Shown: positions 33,601 to 46,928, counted from the first letter of the stretch. The stretch is DNA of 64,000 nt from Ectobius pallidus (GCA_964059195.1 CAXKWD010000005.1:137531686-137595685); one strand, 5' to 3'. Translations and numbers: made by a program. The notes: a model not told the origin generated them from the sequence alone.

Positions 33601-35767
33601 GATATGGAAGCAACAATGCCTTCATAACTGTCCTGTGGCAATAACTCCAAAACAGAATAGTCGCATATTACGCATATTAGATAAACATTTGCTTTTACTT
33701 CTGGTAAAAAGGGGGGGGGGTTGTAACTGCCTTTAATTGGTGGGTCAACCAATGATTATATTAACAACATTAAATAAATCGGAGGCTCAATGACCAACTA
33801 ATTTTTTTTTATTTAAGCAAAAAAGTGGACTATTTGTAAACACAGGAAATAGAAAAATTCTACTGACAAATTTAATCCCATTCCCACTGGAAGAATACAA
33901 GCGAGATGCATTGTTATTTTAAATAATCAGTTATACATTTGAAAAAACTTAAGTGATGCAATCACATAACTTTCTGTGTCCTGGGCTTGGACAATATCGT
34001 TTTTTTTCACTTCATACATTTATGTAGAACATGAAGCATTATTGCAGGGAGTGCCTATTAAGTTGCACCAGCCTCATGTAAAGGTAGGAATTAGCCTTAG
34101 TGGTGGGTAGTGAGTATGATAAGTAGAAATCATTAAATCATTAATCCCCTGATACCAAATTGAATTTGCGAAATTTTCACATGTGTTTATTGGTTATCTA
34201 ATATTCATCACTTTATCTCTTTTGCTTTAAATATGCAGTTGAATTACTCAAAACATTTATCTCTCGTAATTGCAGGTATTGTCGAAGCCATCGTGGAGTG
34301 CCCGCCATCGTTGGTCGTGAAGTTTTACTTTTTCCGGTGTTTATCGGTGTTTAATAGTGGTGTGTGTACAAACTTTCCTATATCAAGAAATAAGAAGACT
34401 AGAAGACAGTGTTTTTATTTAGTGTTTGTGACATCAAGAAAAAAAACTTTTCTAAATCAAGAACAAGCTGAGGAAGACAAAACTAAAATCCAGACCTTCA
34501 CTTCATAATTGTGTGCTTTGGCATGGAATTTTGAAGTGTGGTTTGCGTGTGCTCCATTTCTAATACTGCTGGACACCTCAAGGTATTAACGAAAGTAGTA
34601 CTTAGAAATGAGCATAGGTAGGGGCCTCTTTTTAGAGGTGAAGAGCGGTCTTGGTGTAAACCGAGGCCACTGAACACCAGAAGACCAGCAATTCTCTCAT
34701 GGAAAACAGGTAAAGAATATGTATGCTAAGCATGATTTTAATAGCATGATCACTGAAAACTATTTTAATTCTAAATACAATATAACCTCCGAGTGATATG
34801 GTAAAGTTAGGTGCAAAAGAACTATTCCTGAATTTTTTGACAGTTCCAATGAAGAATATAAAATGTTCTACCCACAAGAAAATAGCCTCTTGGTATTCCT
34901 CTGCCTCTGTTGTCATAGTGTTCCGATACTCTTTACCTATAGTAAAGTTATTGTAGTAGAGAATAACGATTTAAAAAAAAAGTTTCTCTACTCTGAAAAT
35001 AAAATAACTCATCAATCGAAATTGTCATATTTTTTCGTATGATCTTTCAATTAGGATAATACGTCATTCAGAGTATGAAATTAAGGTAAGCGTAAGGTCA
35101 CTAAATATTCTGCAAAGCCATTTAACTAAAAAATGTGGGTAGACTGTAACGGGGAAGCAGCTGTAAGCCTATGTGTAAAGTTTTGTGAGTGCTGCCTACG
35201 GAGATAGACACATTCCACTATGATCATCCGTCTTGCTTCTCGAGTCTCTTCACGCCATTTCTAGACCCTGTGTGTCGAACTCGGAGACTGATGTAACCAA
35301 ATTTAAATACACAACTTTTTGTTGCATGCAACGTTACATTCGATTGTAGCAAGTGACCCCTACAGACTGATGTAACATTTTCCTTACATATAACATTACT
35401 TCATATGTTTTAGCAAGTGATCCCCCCATGTAACATTGTTTACATGTAGCATGTGTTAAAAGTATCATTAATGTAAACCAGCCTTTCCACGGAAATTATT
35501 CTTAATCCTACATATTACAGTCCGCTGATCCTTTCACTTGATTATTGCTTTTTTTATAAAAACGTAAGTCAGCTCTGAAATGATTGAACGGCTAATTAAT
35601 TAGAAACATTTTTACCTTACCTCCAAAATTTTGTACAATCTTTTTTGCCGGTATCTTGCCAACTATCAGTGCTCCCAACGCTAGCGATAAGTTGCTAGAC
35701 CTAGAGAATATGGGTTGCCTTTTGATGACAAAGATATCATTTTAGCGACAGGTGAATTTCCTAGCGA
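33601..35767. other. AT-rich DNA, no gene recognised
   Basis: It contains a run of ten G at 33,711-33,720 and a loose two-unit repeat at 35,284-35,450 (ACTGATGTAAC and AGCAAGTGA recur about 80 bp apart). A 91-codon frame at 34,233-34,508 has no domain. Confidence 0.45.
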
Positions 35768-35847
35768 TTTATTATCTATATAGCAACAATTCTGACGAAT
35801 TCCGTAATTTATTATCTATATAGCAACAATTCTGACGAATTCCGTAA
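35768..35847. repeat. Perfect 40-bp tandem duplication
   Basis: The 40-bp unit (TTTATTATCTATATAGCAAC, then AATTCTGACGAATTCCGTAA) occurs twice with no difference. Confidence 0.95.
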
Positions 35848-36404
35848 TTTATTTGAATTTTCGAAATAATATGATTGAAATGTGTTTCTTTGACTAAAAA
35901 CATGTTTCTTCATTTAAACTTGCAACATTGCTTATTGTTTGTTGCATCAAACTGTCTAATTAATGTTCAGCACAACACTGCTAAGTTTTTGTGAGTGCAT
36001 AATCAGAAATCGCTCAGTGGTGATGCAGAATCGTAAGGGATCATTTGCGTTTCTTTTAATGTTTGTGGTAGTTCGATTGTTCCAAGTAATAAGTGTTCGT
36101 TGAGTGACAAGCGACGTAAATATGGGAAAACCTCAAAATAAGGAACATTGTTGGAAAGAACGGGGAAATAGTATAAGTGGTTTCGACCGGTAGAATCAGA
36201 TAGCATAAAAGCGTACTGTGTATATTGAAAATGTGAACTTGATGCAAAATTCGCCCATCTAAACATCGTTCAGAGACGCAAATCATAAAATACGAACCCA
36301 GAACTTTGCGTCTTCAACACAGCAGAAAAAATTACGAAAGTAAATTTAAAAACTCGCTTAGCTGAAGGTGAATTAGCATTTTTTTATATATTCAATACTA
36401 GCTT
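35848..36404. other. AT-rich DNA, nothing recognised
   Basis: Two overlapping minus-strand frames (36,003-36,286) have no domain signal. Confidence 0.4.
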
Positions 36405-37490
36405 AAAAGGCCCGGCGTCACTCGGGTTTTGTATTTTGTAAATGCGAAAATAACTTATGAAGGACTTTCGATTTTCAAACTCTAGGTCTTTAAGGTCTTT
36501 ATATAGGTATTGAGAATTTGAAATGGGGAAGAACGACTTATCACACACAAACTATTCCCTCAGAAAACGCTAGATAGGCTATAGCTTATTATAGCTTATA
36601 GCAGATCCCCACGACTTCTCCCAAGACAATTAATCGAAAGATTAACAATTAAGAGCAAAATAATTAAAATATTATATTTATTAACACTTTGCACGCGAAA
36701 CATTCATAGGTGTAAACTAAACGATTGATAGGCCTGATTAATGAAACAGCTATAAATCCGGCTTTGAAGTGAATTTCACGATTAGAAAATAAATGGAAAA
36801 ATGCAGTATTCGAAAGATTATGAGAATTGAAATCGATTAAACTCACGATAAAAAAAAGTGCGTAAATGTATTTGACAGACAGACATAGTACATTAGTATT
36901 TATTTATATAGGTGAAGAATGGAATAAGCCTACTGAGGCCGTGATTTCTATATTCATTTGTCCAGACTTATAATTCCGTTACATTTCAGGCAGATTTAAC
37001 GACCCTACATAAGATATTTTAATTACGATTACATATAAAAACGTTGTAGCCAGGACCCCGAACTAAGCAACTTCCCCGGAATTTTCTGTAAACTATATTC
37101 CATGTCAAATAAAATATGTTTAACATTACCTTATCGACATCTCTAGCTTTTATAATAACATGAGATATAAATTGCCTTCCATAGCGATCGCGACGATATT
37201 ATTTCCAAGGTATGACAATAATAGACAAAGCCTTCTGCAATTGATTTGACAACTGAAATGAATAACTGAAAAGTGATGCTTCGAAAGCGTTAAAAATGCA
37301 CGTTTTCTTGCCGTTTTTCACTCATAACTCGCGAACGAAGGCTAAAATTAAAAATGTAGTATGACAGAAACCTTCCCGGGAATGTACCCAACAACTTCCC
37401 AAAGTTTCATGGCGATCGGATGAATGGTGTGGTAATGCATAAAGGACACACACACACACACATACATTCATTTTTATATATATAGATTTA
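36405..37490 (+). repeat. Repeat R-C cluster (two starts, one 3' module)
   Basis: AAAAGGCCCGGCGTCACTCG at 36,405 resembles dispersed arthropod repeat starts. A proper R-C 5' module follows at 36,596-36,800 (GATCCCCACGACTTCTCCCA; TTTGCACGCGAAACATTCAT; GAAACAGCTATAAATCCGGC). Its own end may be at about 36,915 (ACAGACAGACATAG). The 3' module at 37,178-37,490 (TTTTTCACTCATAACTCGCG; CATGGCGATCGGATGAATGG; a CA run; TATATATATAGAT) matches 25.1-25.45 kb and, inverted, 40.4-40.65 kb. Confidence 0.55.
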
Positions 37491-38412
37491 GCATTAATTA
37501 CCAAAGCATTTACCATTACTTAGCTATTTTATAGCGATTTTTAGTTTATTTTTAGTGACTTATAGATGTGATAAGTTGGCACCGCTTCCAGTAACACTTG
37601 CTACCTTACATTCTAATTAATAATTAATAATTTGAGCTCATCACTTGTGCAATTATGACATCAATTTTGACAGTCAATTAATGCATATATCACATCTACG
37701 CTCTATATCTCTAACACCTTAGCCTCAGTTCCATTCATCATTCAGCGACGTATTGAATAGCTTCATCTCTTTATCTTAGAAGACTCTGGCGGGATTCCAG
37801 AGGAAATGTCTTCTTATGGCCACATCTCATTCATGGATAGATGATGGATTTCCTAGACCTAGGTGTCACTATGATGAATATGTGTTGATGAAGATGAATC
37901 GCCGCCCCTTGAATAATGGCGCCATTAAAAGGAAGGTCCGTTTATCCCTAAGCTACATTACTCCCTAGTGAGTGGAGATTAGAGTCTCTTGTGCTTCGGA
38001 GTGTTGGGGATCGAAAACCGAACTCGTAGCATCATCATCATATATGTAAATTCAGTGAGCTCCTATCAGTAATTATAGGATATATGGGATGGTAATCTAT
38101 ATTCTTGCCAAGCAGAACATTATACGCCCTTTCATAAATAACAAGTTTCATCAAAATCTGCCAAAGTGCTATTATTTAAGCCAGATTAGTGTGGAATATT
38201 ATGCAGTATTTGCTGCTAGAGAAGAAGGAACATAAGTAGAGGGATTGGTCAGTTAATCCTGGTGATATCCGGTAAACTTCATGCCTTGCAAGCGTATTAA
38301 ATTTGCGCTCGTGTTAGGCCTATATCTGTACCATCTATTGTTTAATTTTTCATCCTATTTTGCGAATCCGTTCCATTAGTACGCCTACCAGTTCGGATAT
38401 TTTCTTAGCCAC
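37491..38412. other. Unique DNA, nothing recognised
   Basis: A GC-richer patch at about 37,790-38,030 has no match here. TAATTA-rich sequence lies at 37,610-37,690. Confidence 0.4.
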
Positions 38413-38465
<53 letters not shown>

Positions 38466-38530
38466 CTTTTATTTTGCCTAGCAGAGTAACAAAATGAAAT
38501 CAATAGAATAATAAAGTTGTATGTTTACTA
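38413..38530 (-). mobile_element. (AAT)n tract with LINE 3'-end leader
   Basis: About 17 AAT units (38,413-38,465) are followed by CTTTTATTTTGCCTAGCAGA. Many insect LINE 3' ends, read in reverse, have a leader of this TTTATTTTGCCTGGCAGAG kind next to a trinucleotide tail. Only the extreme 3' end remains. Confidence 0.5.
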
Positions 38531-38873
38531 TATTTATTAAGATAATTTTTTATATATTTTTTGCCTGACGGTAAGAATGCCAAATCAACATGCATTTAAC
38601 TATCTGGAGGTAACGAATCATGAGATAGCTTTGTCTGTAGCCCATTCTAAAGACTAAATTGGCAAACGTGCAACGAAAGAATGAAAATTTCCTAAAGAAT
38701 GACCGTTAGAGAATAAAATTCCAAAAAATTCAAAATAAAAGTAAGCTATTTTTGTTCGTTTTGAGGCGAGACGAATGTATACAACTTCCTGCATTGTCTG
38801 TGATTCTCAGAAAAAAAAATATATTTCATCAACTTCCGAGCCCTATTGATAAATAACACAAGTTAAATCACCT

Positions 38874-39266
38874 GGTTGATGCGGCAACTACTTTAGCATA
38901 GGAGTACTGCGTGCAGTCTAGTCATTCTTCTGCAGGGGCGCTGCATAAAAATAAATCACAACAAATTGGGCTCGTATACACTTGCCGTAACGAGCAGAGG
39001 ATATAGATAATTATTATCTATAATTATTATTATCTATCATTGTTATTATTATTACTATTATTATGATCATCATTATTATTACTATTATTATGATCATCAT
39101 TATTATTACTATTATTATGATCATCATTATTATCTAAATCCTTGGCTAGTTATAGCCAATGCATTACGACCAAAATTCCTGGAATTGACTTTTATGCAGC
39201 GCCCCTGCAGAAGAATGACTAGACTGCACGCAGTACTTCTATGGCAAAGTAGTTGCCGCATCAACC
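38874..39266. mobile_element. Foldback (hairpin) element with 77-bp arms, 393 bp
   Basis: 38,874-38,950 and 39,190-39,266 are inverted copies with only about four differences. They start GGTTGATGCGGCAACTACTT and run through CTGCGTGCAGTCTAGTCATT to CAGGGGCGCTGCATAAAA. The loop of about 240 bp contains a 27-bp tandem repeat. No target-site duplication is clear. No coding capacity. Confidence 0.85.
39051..39133. repeat. 27-bp tandem repeat, three copies
   Basis: TGATCATCATTATTATTACT recurs at 39,064 and 39,091, and starts again at 39,118. The repeats are essentially identical and lie in the loop of the hairpin element. Confidence 0.9.
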
Positions 39267-39458
39267 ATGTATTTTATGTTAAAATACAAATTTAAAGCTA
39301 ACATGGCAACTTGGAATGTACCTGAAACGGCAAGGAGTGAGGTCAGGTATATACTGTGTGAGTTAACTTTTCGGCAGTGATATTTAAGGGATATTGAGAA
39401 TGAGATTTTTCACAATTTTATCACGGGTAATCCCAGGAGAGATTACGAGTTGATTGTT

Positions 39459-40175
39459 AGGTAGATTTCTTCCTAGATAGAAAAATCTACCTATTGTAAT
39501 CGATACCATTTCATGACTTTCGAAAAATTCTTTCATATCTTCATGTTTCATGCTTACCTAAGTACGAAACCACCGCCCGTTAAAAAAATTGTTATATATA
39601 TATATATATATATATATACATTTATATATCTTTACACGCTAGGGCCCTAATTTTGAAGATATTTGAACCAAATTTTATTATGTTATTTCTAGGCCCAATA
39701 ATTCGGACAAGTTCGTTAATGAGCAAAATTGGCCCAAGGGGGTGGTCGGGGGGAGTGGGAAGAAATTTTGAAAAATTTAAATCTCTGCCCCTATGAAGTA
39801 CAGAGCGAAACTTTGTTTGAATAAATTAGAGTATTCCCTATGGAGTTCACAGTGACACCAACGATTCGGGGGTTTTGGGGGTACGAGTGGGGGTGGGGGA
39901 TGGAAATTAGAAATTTTTTAAACCACGTCTTGTGGGGTATCGTTGAAAAGCTCTTGATGAGTACTCTACAAATCAATAACTAGTTTCTCGATAGTTCTCA
40001 TGTAATGCGAGATTTGAATATTTGAAAAAGTGCTCTTTCCTCTATTTTGCAGTTATTATTGCGGGTTTGTCATGCCAAGGCTAATGAAGTTGAGTGCTGC
40101 GTAGCGACAATAAATTAAACCAAAAGCACTTCGAAATCTACCTCAGCCTGTAGGCCTGCCTAAAGGAATTTTAGA
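39459..40175 (+). repeat. Interspersed repeat M, copy 2
   Basis: It matches 15,069-15,752 along its length, including an (AT)n tract (39,593-39,618), GGAGTTCACAGTGACACCAA and TGAGTACTCTACAAATCAAT. It has an extra insert after the first 30 bp and ends near GCCTGCCTAAAGGAATTTT. Its flanks are unrelated to those of copy 1. Confidence 0.8.
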
Positions 40176-40387
40176 TCTGCGAGAGCGTAGTTCTTTTTAT
40201 TATTGTGTGGCATGCATTCTATTCTTTTTTGTGGCTTTCATGTTTAAGTAACAAATCTTTAATTGTACTTGTTTTATAACTACGCAACGTTGATAATATA
40301 CATTTAAAAACATTAGTCCATATTTTACTCATATTTTGAGAATTGTTAGCCCCTATGTATGTACATATTTAGCCATTTTCATATATA

Positions 40388-40655
40388 GCCTAATAATAAG
40401 AGGTAGTGTTTTTCTGCCTGCCTGTCTGTCTGTGCGCGATGACCAGCGAAACTACTGCACGCAGAGATCTGAAATTTTAAACATAGATGGACTGAAGGGT
40501 GGTCGAATGCATGTCGAAGCCGGATTTTTTATTTTAGCTTTCGTTCGCGAGTTATGAGTGAAAACCTGGCAGGAAAAATTAATTTTTTGCCCTGTCGAAG
40601 CATCGGTTTTCAGTAATAAATTTCAATTGTCAAATAAATTGCAGGTTAGTAAAAC
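40388..40655 (-). repeat. Repeat R-C, 3' module, inverted
   Basis: CTGCCTGTCTGTCTGTGCGC, GCACGCAGAGATCTGAAATT, GAAGGGTGGTCGAATGCATG and TTCGCGAGTTATGAGTGAAA are the reverse complement of blocks at 25.2-25.4 kb. Confidence 0.7.
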
Positions 40656-40675
40656 CCTACCAAAATTCTGAAAAC

Positions 40676-40838
40676 ACTTTTCCGCGTAACAGCAGAAAAC
40701 AGCTGTCAGGGTGTAAATTGTCGATTTTTACATTTCAGCGCCATCTATTAGTTTATTTCGTGTGCTAGATTCTTTGATCACAACAAACATAAATACAGCA
40801 TTGTCAACAATAATGTTTTCAATTTTGTAAAGTGGTCT
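40676..40838 (+). repeat. Interspersed repeat R-D, copy 2
   Basis: It shares TTTTCCGCGTAACAGCAGAA, AGCTGTCAGGGTGTAAATTG and CGCCATCTATTAGTTT with the inverted copy at 7,005-7,158. Confidence 0.65.
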
Positions 40839-42412
40839 GCACTTTTAGAAACCCAACCATAAGTTTCATTGTATATTTAGCATGGTCCTTAGTGTTTTCT
40901 TTGTTATTTTTCGTGAAAAGAAATACAGACAACAGAAGCACTTGTTCTGCTGTAGTAATGTAGTTGGAGATTCTGCTAGTGTGTGAGACACTTTGAGCAT
41001 GGTATTACAGTATTGTGAAACCGATGTTTAAACAGGAAAAATTCCTTATTTTTGGAGATCGATAGCTATAAATTGTACTTTTTAAACAACAAGGATTAAA
41101 AGTTATTAAAAACATCAATTTTGTAGCCATAGGTAGGCTACCTATAATTTCTTTTGTTTGGATGCTCACAATTTTATGCTGGAGTTGAAACCATTCAAAT
41201 CCGAAGATTGATTTTCCGTCTTGTGGTCTGGTTTCCCTAACAGGGTCACAATTAGAACTTTGGACCAAATTCCCCGGCCTTTTCAAGTCGAAGTAATATC
41301 TTAGTTCCCTAGTAGATAGCCGACGAGATAAGGGCTTAGCCCACCTTGTCATTCCCCTTCCCTTTAGTAACATGATCGTTACTAAATTAACTAAATTAAC
41401 TTACGTCACATCTACTAAGCGTATTACAGTATGATTTAAAATTTTAAAATACAGAAATTTTTAATTATGAATCCATCTTATAATCTTGATGAATTTTATA
41501 ATAATTCCGCAAATATTGTATTTTAAATTTGTAAATGAATATACTTGTATATATTGACAATGTCAAGGTATCTTAAGATCCGTTTGACAATAAAGAAAGA
41601 TTGATTGATTGAACTAAAAGCAATTTATGCATTACATAGCCGATCACAATGAATCAATGAGGTGTATATTTAGACTGGCCGTATAGTTATTCAAGATCAC
41701 CGTGTGTATCGACTTAATCGAGTCATTATCTCTCAGACAATATCCCATTAGTCGAACCTCAACGGAACAAGTACCCTTCATTGTCAATTTATCGGAGACG
41801 TGTAAGGCATTGTACTCGCCCTAAAACAAATAATGTACACCCCTGAATGCGTGTAATTGTCTCACAATCCGGGGGCCCTGCGTCACATTAACTGAAGCGA
41901 CCTAATCACCCCTGTACCTGATTAATTAACTAAATGACAGTTTAGTGCTTACAACTTGGGCTGGGGTTGGAAGGGATGAAGTAAATCCACGTTGCTAAAC
42001 AATTGGCGTCAATAGTGTGCAACACACTCTCACGCGGTGTAGGCCACGTGAAAGATGGTTGCTATTAGTATATGTTGGATTAAATGAAACCACAGTCATA
42101 AGCCAAATTAGCAAAGTCATTTTCAAATAAGCGTTCTTGTTTGCTGTGTTAAACCAATTAAAAAGACGAGATTCATTGCTGTTTGCTCTTGCTTTTGTAG
42201 TACGTAGCGATACTAGGAAGAAATTTACAAGTTCTTTCGTAATAAATTGTGTGTATTGCAGAGTACTGTACAATTTTCAGGATGTATTAGCTTATTTGTA
42301 CTTATTTGTTGATCTATCAGTGTTGCCAGATCAGAAACGTAGAACAGTCGTACCAATATTAGAAAATTGTGGTATGTCAGTTGTGATTTTTTCAGTGCAA
42401 TGAACTTATTGC

Positions 42413-42414
<2 letters not shown>
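40839..42414. other. Unique DNA, no gene recognised
   Basis: A single-copy stretch at about 41,640-41,990 is less AT-rich and holds ATTAATTAACTAAATGACAG, which contains homeodomain-type and TGACAG sites. It could be a conserved element, but nothing here proves it. Confidence 0.4.

Positions 42415-42475
<61 letters not shown>
42415..42475. repeat. (AAT)n microsatellite
   Basis: About 20 uninterrupted AAT units. Confidence 0.95.
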
Positions 42476-42834
42476 CGGTATTATACACCTTACATAAATC
42501 ATGTAATTGTTAATAACTCGTCTTATTTGTTAATGATTAGGCGTATTTCGTTATCTTCCGATGTGCTAATTTGATAAAATACATTAAAATTAAATAAAAA
42601 ATAATTGCCACAGTGTTGTTATTATTAGCAACATGCTTACAACAAAACCATGAGAAAACAAAGAGCTGGATATATATCAAAATTTAAAATTCGTCAGTAG
42701 ATTGATTAAAAAATTATAAAACTCTATGTTAAAAATAGTCGTACAAATAGGCTTACGACTCATTGTTGTCGTATGTGTACCACTATAGTTGTACGTATGG
42801 CAACCCTGTGATCTATTTACATTAACACCCACCC

Positions 42835-43115
42835 AACATTTTTAAAATCAATTGTTTTAATCCTTTGAGAAATAAATTTATATATTTTTTTATAAGCAAT
42901 CATCAAGTGAAACTATAAGTGGACTCTAAGTTTGAAACCAATCAGAAAAATTTACATGCAATAGCTGGTTTCCGTGAATGATAATTTTAATACTCTATTA
43001 AAAATCTTCACATTTTACATAAAGCATATGTTGTACTCGTCTTACATCCTGGCTTCAAACAATGTTTTGATGTGACGCATTTATACGTCAGTAGCAGCGG
43101 AACGGCTAAATAAGA
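42835..43115 (+). repeat. Interspersed repeat R-A
   Basis: ATAAGCAATCATCAAGTGAA, TCTTCACATTTTACATAAAG and GTGACGCATTTATACGTCAG parallel the arm sequence at 16,395-16,640. It is clearly more diverged than the two arms are from each other. Confidence 0.7.
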
Positions 43116-43728
43116 ATAGTGACAGTAAATATTACTTATCAATTAAAGTACTAATACACACTACAGTATATGGATAAAATCAAGATAACCCCATCACATG
43201 TCTGGTAAGGCAAGGGCTTCGTACTTCAGCAGAGACGGCTTATAATATCTCCCAGAGTGAGCCACTCTCTGAGAGAGTTTCGTCTAACTTTCCTATTTCT
43301 TTTCCTGTATGTTCATAACGCTTCTCCTACTCCCCCCTGTTTTACGAAGAAGGTTCCTAATCTACTTGGGTCTTCTTATTACTTATCTCTAAGGCATTTC
43401 TACATCCTGATTACTAATGTCACTCTTTACTGCTTACACCTGACATGTTGATACAGTGCTCTGTCTTTATCTCTTTTCTTCAAATATCTCAAGAATAAAT
43501 AAATATGGATGACATCTGTATAAAGAATAGCCTTAAAAGTTTTAGCGAAATATTATTTTATGGTAGTAGCCTACTTATAGTACTTGTGAAGAATACTTGG
43601 AATTATGATTATTTGGTAGTCATACTTGTAAGCTTCTGGACGTAATTCCTTATGAACTGATGGGTTTCCTGTTATTGAAATAATTAAAAAATATGTATTA
43701 GTTATCAAATTTGATTTATCCAGAATCC

Positions 43729-43775
<47 letters not shown>

Positions 43776-46728
43776 TAAAAATAATAATAATAAAAACAAC
43801 AGTAAACAACACCATTGTACCTGACTTCAGCTCCACTAATATTGCTAATTCTACCATAGTTCGGCGGACCAGTTTTATTTTTCCCCTGTGGACATACTGA
43901 AGTACTTACCCAGGAATATTCGTTCCAAAAATCCTTCTAGTATCTTTTGTAGATTCACAAATTATTTAAACTGTATTTTGTCGTGTGGAACACTGTAGAA
44001 TTTCTCTTATCCTGGCTTAATCAGACATGAATAGACAGAGCCCACTGACTTACCGCTGTCTTCGGAATTCTCTTGTAGACGGAAGGCTGGACGTGTGATC
44101 AGCATAGGGTAAATCCGGGTGAGGTAACCAGGCTTTTTTAAATGCTCGATAAGTTCAAGCATTTTCAAGGTAATTCTTGTGCAAAAAGTTAAATTAGGTC
44201 CTTGGATGTACACATTTTCATAACATAACGTTTTATGTAGAAAAATATAATTTAGGATGAGAAATCCCAACATTTAAAAAATGGTACGTTGGCCGTCTCA
44301 CCCGAGGTGTCAGGGGGAGATTGCCATAGGACATAGGGACAGTTGGTCACTCCATTTTCGTAGCTAGAAATTACCGGTAACAAAGTAGAAACATTAGGTT
44401 GCTGTACTTCTATAAATAGGCTAAAGATCCTTCAGGCTGTTAGTGACTTCTGTGTTCGTATAGTTCCTCGATATATTATCCTTAAGAGACTGAGTGCATC
44501 CTCAAATAATTCTCGCTTCCATCCCTTTCAAAATGAGCTGTCCTTGACAGTGTAATTATTGTGCTCCATCTGACTATAAGAAACGGGAATCCACCATACA
44601 GGTCAACATTGCAATCAAAGGCTCAGGACTGTCATGAGGAAGGTAGGAGTGGGATTTTCTTGCAGCCCTGCCAAATATTTGTGTTTACACCTGCAGTTTC
44701 CAGGCGATGTTTTATTTTTTTTACGATAGGCGAATGATAAAATATATACCGAGAGAAAATGAGAGCAAGAAGGCGAAGAATGCTGATAGAATTAAATTTG
44801 GGAGAACCCTGATAAAAATAAAAAATCCCGACTTCTACCACTATAGGCTAATACGACTCCAGCTTTATGAACATTCTAACTCCTCGGGTCCCTGTTCTCC
44901 GGCAGCCCCTACGCTTCCTCAAAGCAGCAAATAAATTTCTACCGGCTCAGCAGTAACAGGAATACTGTATTTTATTGAATTATATCGTTTTATTCCATGA
45001 ATTGTAATAATTTTATAAATTAAAAGCACACGAGCGGCGTGGGTCACTTAAATGTCCCTAAAAGGGAGCGATCAAACTAAGGTAAAGAAAGAAAAGCACA
45101 CGAGATTTTAACCCATAAATAGACCTATGTCATTAGTGCACTTGAGATTTTATGGACAGCGCACACAGGTTTTCCTTTTATCCTTTAGGCCTATTAACTC
45201 AGGAGATTTCTCCAACTTTTACTCACGAGATTTCTGCTACATCCATAAACTTAGTTGTAAAATTAGATGCTGATTAAATGTTAATGTTATTAAATAATTA
45301 AAGGCACTTTACGGAACTGGTCTTCTTTAAAAACTACATATTCTGTCAATATGTTTTTTTCCGATATATTCTGCCTGGTATCTCTAATATTCGCCTTTGA
45401 ACTATTTCTTGCTGGCAGCTCGAATTTTAAGCAAGTAAAGACCTACTTTGTTATTTTATCATCGTAGCTACTAGCCTTTTGTGCGTATGGTATTTACGTG
45501 TATCATTGCATTGTACTACGAAATTTGAAGACGCAATAGAAGGTTGTGCACCGCTTTCCAGCATAGAATCTCATACTTGTTCGATATTGCAGTCATATTT
45601 AAAAATTCCATTAATGCTAGATAGTACAATGGAAGCAGAAGTTATCTTTAGTTTGGAGAGATTCGGAAAGTCGATTTCCCAGTGCCGGGAACTTCGTAAC
45701 TATGATAGTGAGGTTCGGTGTAGCTATTAATTTGTATGTACATGTAGGTTTTGTAGTCGCCAATGAGATATTCCTCTCTTGGGAGATTCCCCTAGCTACA
45801 GCTAGAGCTAATGCTTAACCTCAGCCGCGGAGAAGGTATTCTCATTGGTAAGTGTAACATCGTTGTTATCGTATCATCACTAATTAGTGCCTAATTACCT
45901 TTATTTTCAGAGTCAGTTTATAATGTCCATATCATATTGGAATTTTTATAGTTACAATGGCAATTCATAAGATTATAACTCATGAGTCAAACATAACAAT
46001 GGAATCATAATTCCTGAGTTATTGTTGAACAACTTTGTTGATTAACTCTATATTGTGTTCTACCTAATAGGTAACTTGTTATAATATATTGACTTTGTCT
46101 ATTCCCAATATATTACTTTTGTTTCAGAGATAACTGAACCCCATTTGTTTCTTTCGTTGAGTGCTGATATGTTTTAAAATTTCAATTTATTTTATTTTAA
46201 CCTATAAACACTGCATACGGTACGTATATAGTCCAATTAGTCCTACAGTGTTCACATGTAATACACTTGTATTAAGACAAAGATTTATACAAGTCAAGGT
46301 ACAAAACGTTTGTAACTCAAAATTAGAAAACCGGTTAAATCAAATCTGTAATATATACTTATAATATATGGATCTACATTAATTAATTACATTTCAATGA
46401 TAATTCACTTAATAATTTGCAATACCTTGTTACGTGCTATTCTAAACTGATTTTCTGTCATGCTATAATGTCAGTCGATAAAGTATGTAATTTCTATAAA
46501 TTCAGTGATTTATAAAGAAGATAATTTTTGTGTCATTTTGGGTTACCAACTGGAAGAAGAAAGACATGTTTAAATCTGTTAAGGCACATAAAACAATACG
46601 TTACCAATTATGTTTGAACTTGGTCACTTTGTGCAGAAATATTAGCCTAACGATTGGTTATTTTTCGGTGATTAAGTTCATAAACGTTAAAAACGTCAGT
46701 AATTTTACTCCCATATTACAATATTGAT
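43116..46728. other. Unique AT-rich DNA, no gene recognised
   Basis: It contains the (AAT)n tract at 43,729-43,796. A minus-strand open segment ends at 44,054 with a consensus donor (AGCG|GTAAGT). Otherwise nothing could be assigned. Confidence 0.45.
43729..43796. repeat. (AAT)n microsatellite with AAA interruptions
   Basis: About 22 units, broken by AAAAATAAAAAT near the 3' side. Confidence 0.9.
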
Positions 46729-46836
46729 TCATATTAGGATATATTCCTCTTCCGATGATTCGAGTGAAGGTCTCAGATAAAAATTATAGGGATTTGTAGT
46801 AAATATTCCAAGTGGTGAACAAATTGCTCGAGAAAA
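46729..46836 (-). CDS. Weak candidate terminal exon (35 codons plus stop)
   Basis: On the minus strand a strong acceptor (GGTTTTCTTTCTTGCAG) precedes 46,836. The frame that starts at the splice site stays open for 35 codons to a TGA at 46,729, with an acidic C-terminus (SLESSEEEYILI). I do not recognise the sequence, and no upstream exon was found. An unrelated open frame lies on the plus strand just beyond, so at most one of the two is likely real. Confidence 0.2.
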   Translation of the reverse strand, partial: FSRAICSPLGIFTTNPYNFYLRPSLESSEEEYILI

Positions 46837-46928
46837 CTGCAAGAAAGAAAACCTACGATATATTTATTACAAATTAAAATCTTAAATATGAAATCGGCTT
46901 GGATAAGAAACAATTTATTTGAAAGAGT

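Noticed and set aside
36003..36286. Two overlapping minus-strand frames as a gene
   Set aside because: No recognisable domain, no splice context, and two frames are equally open.
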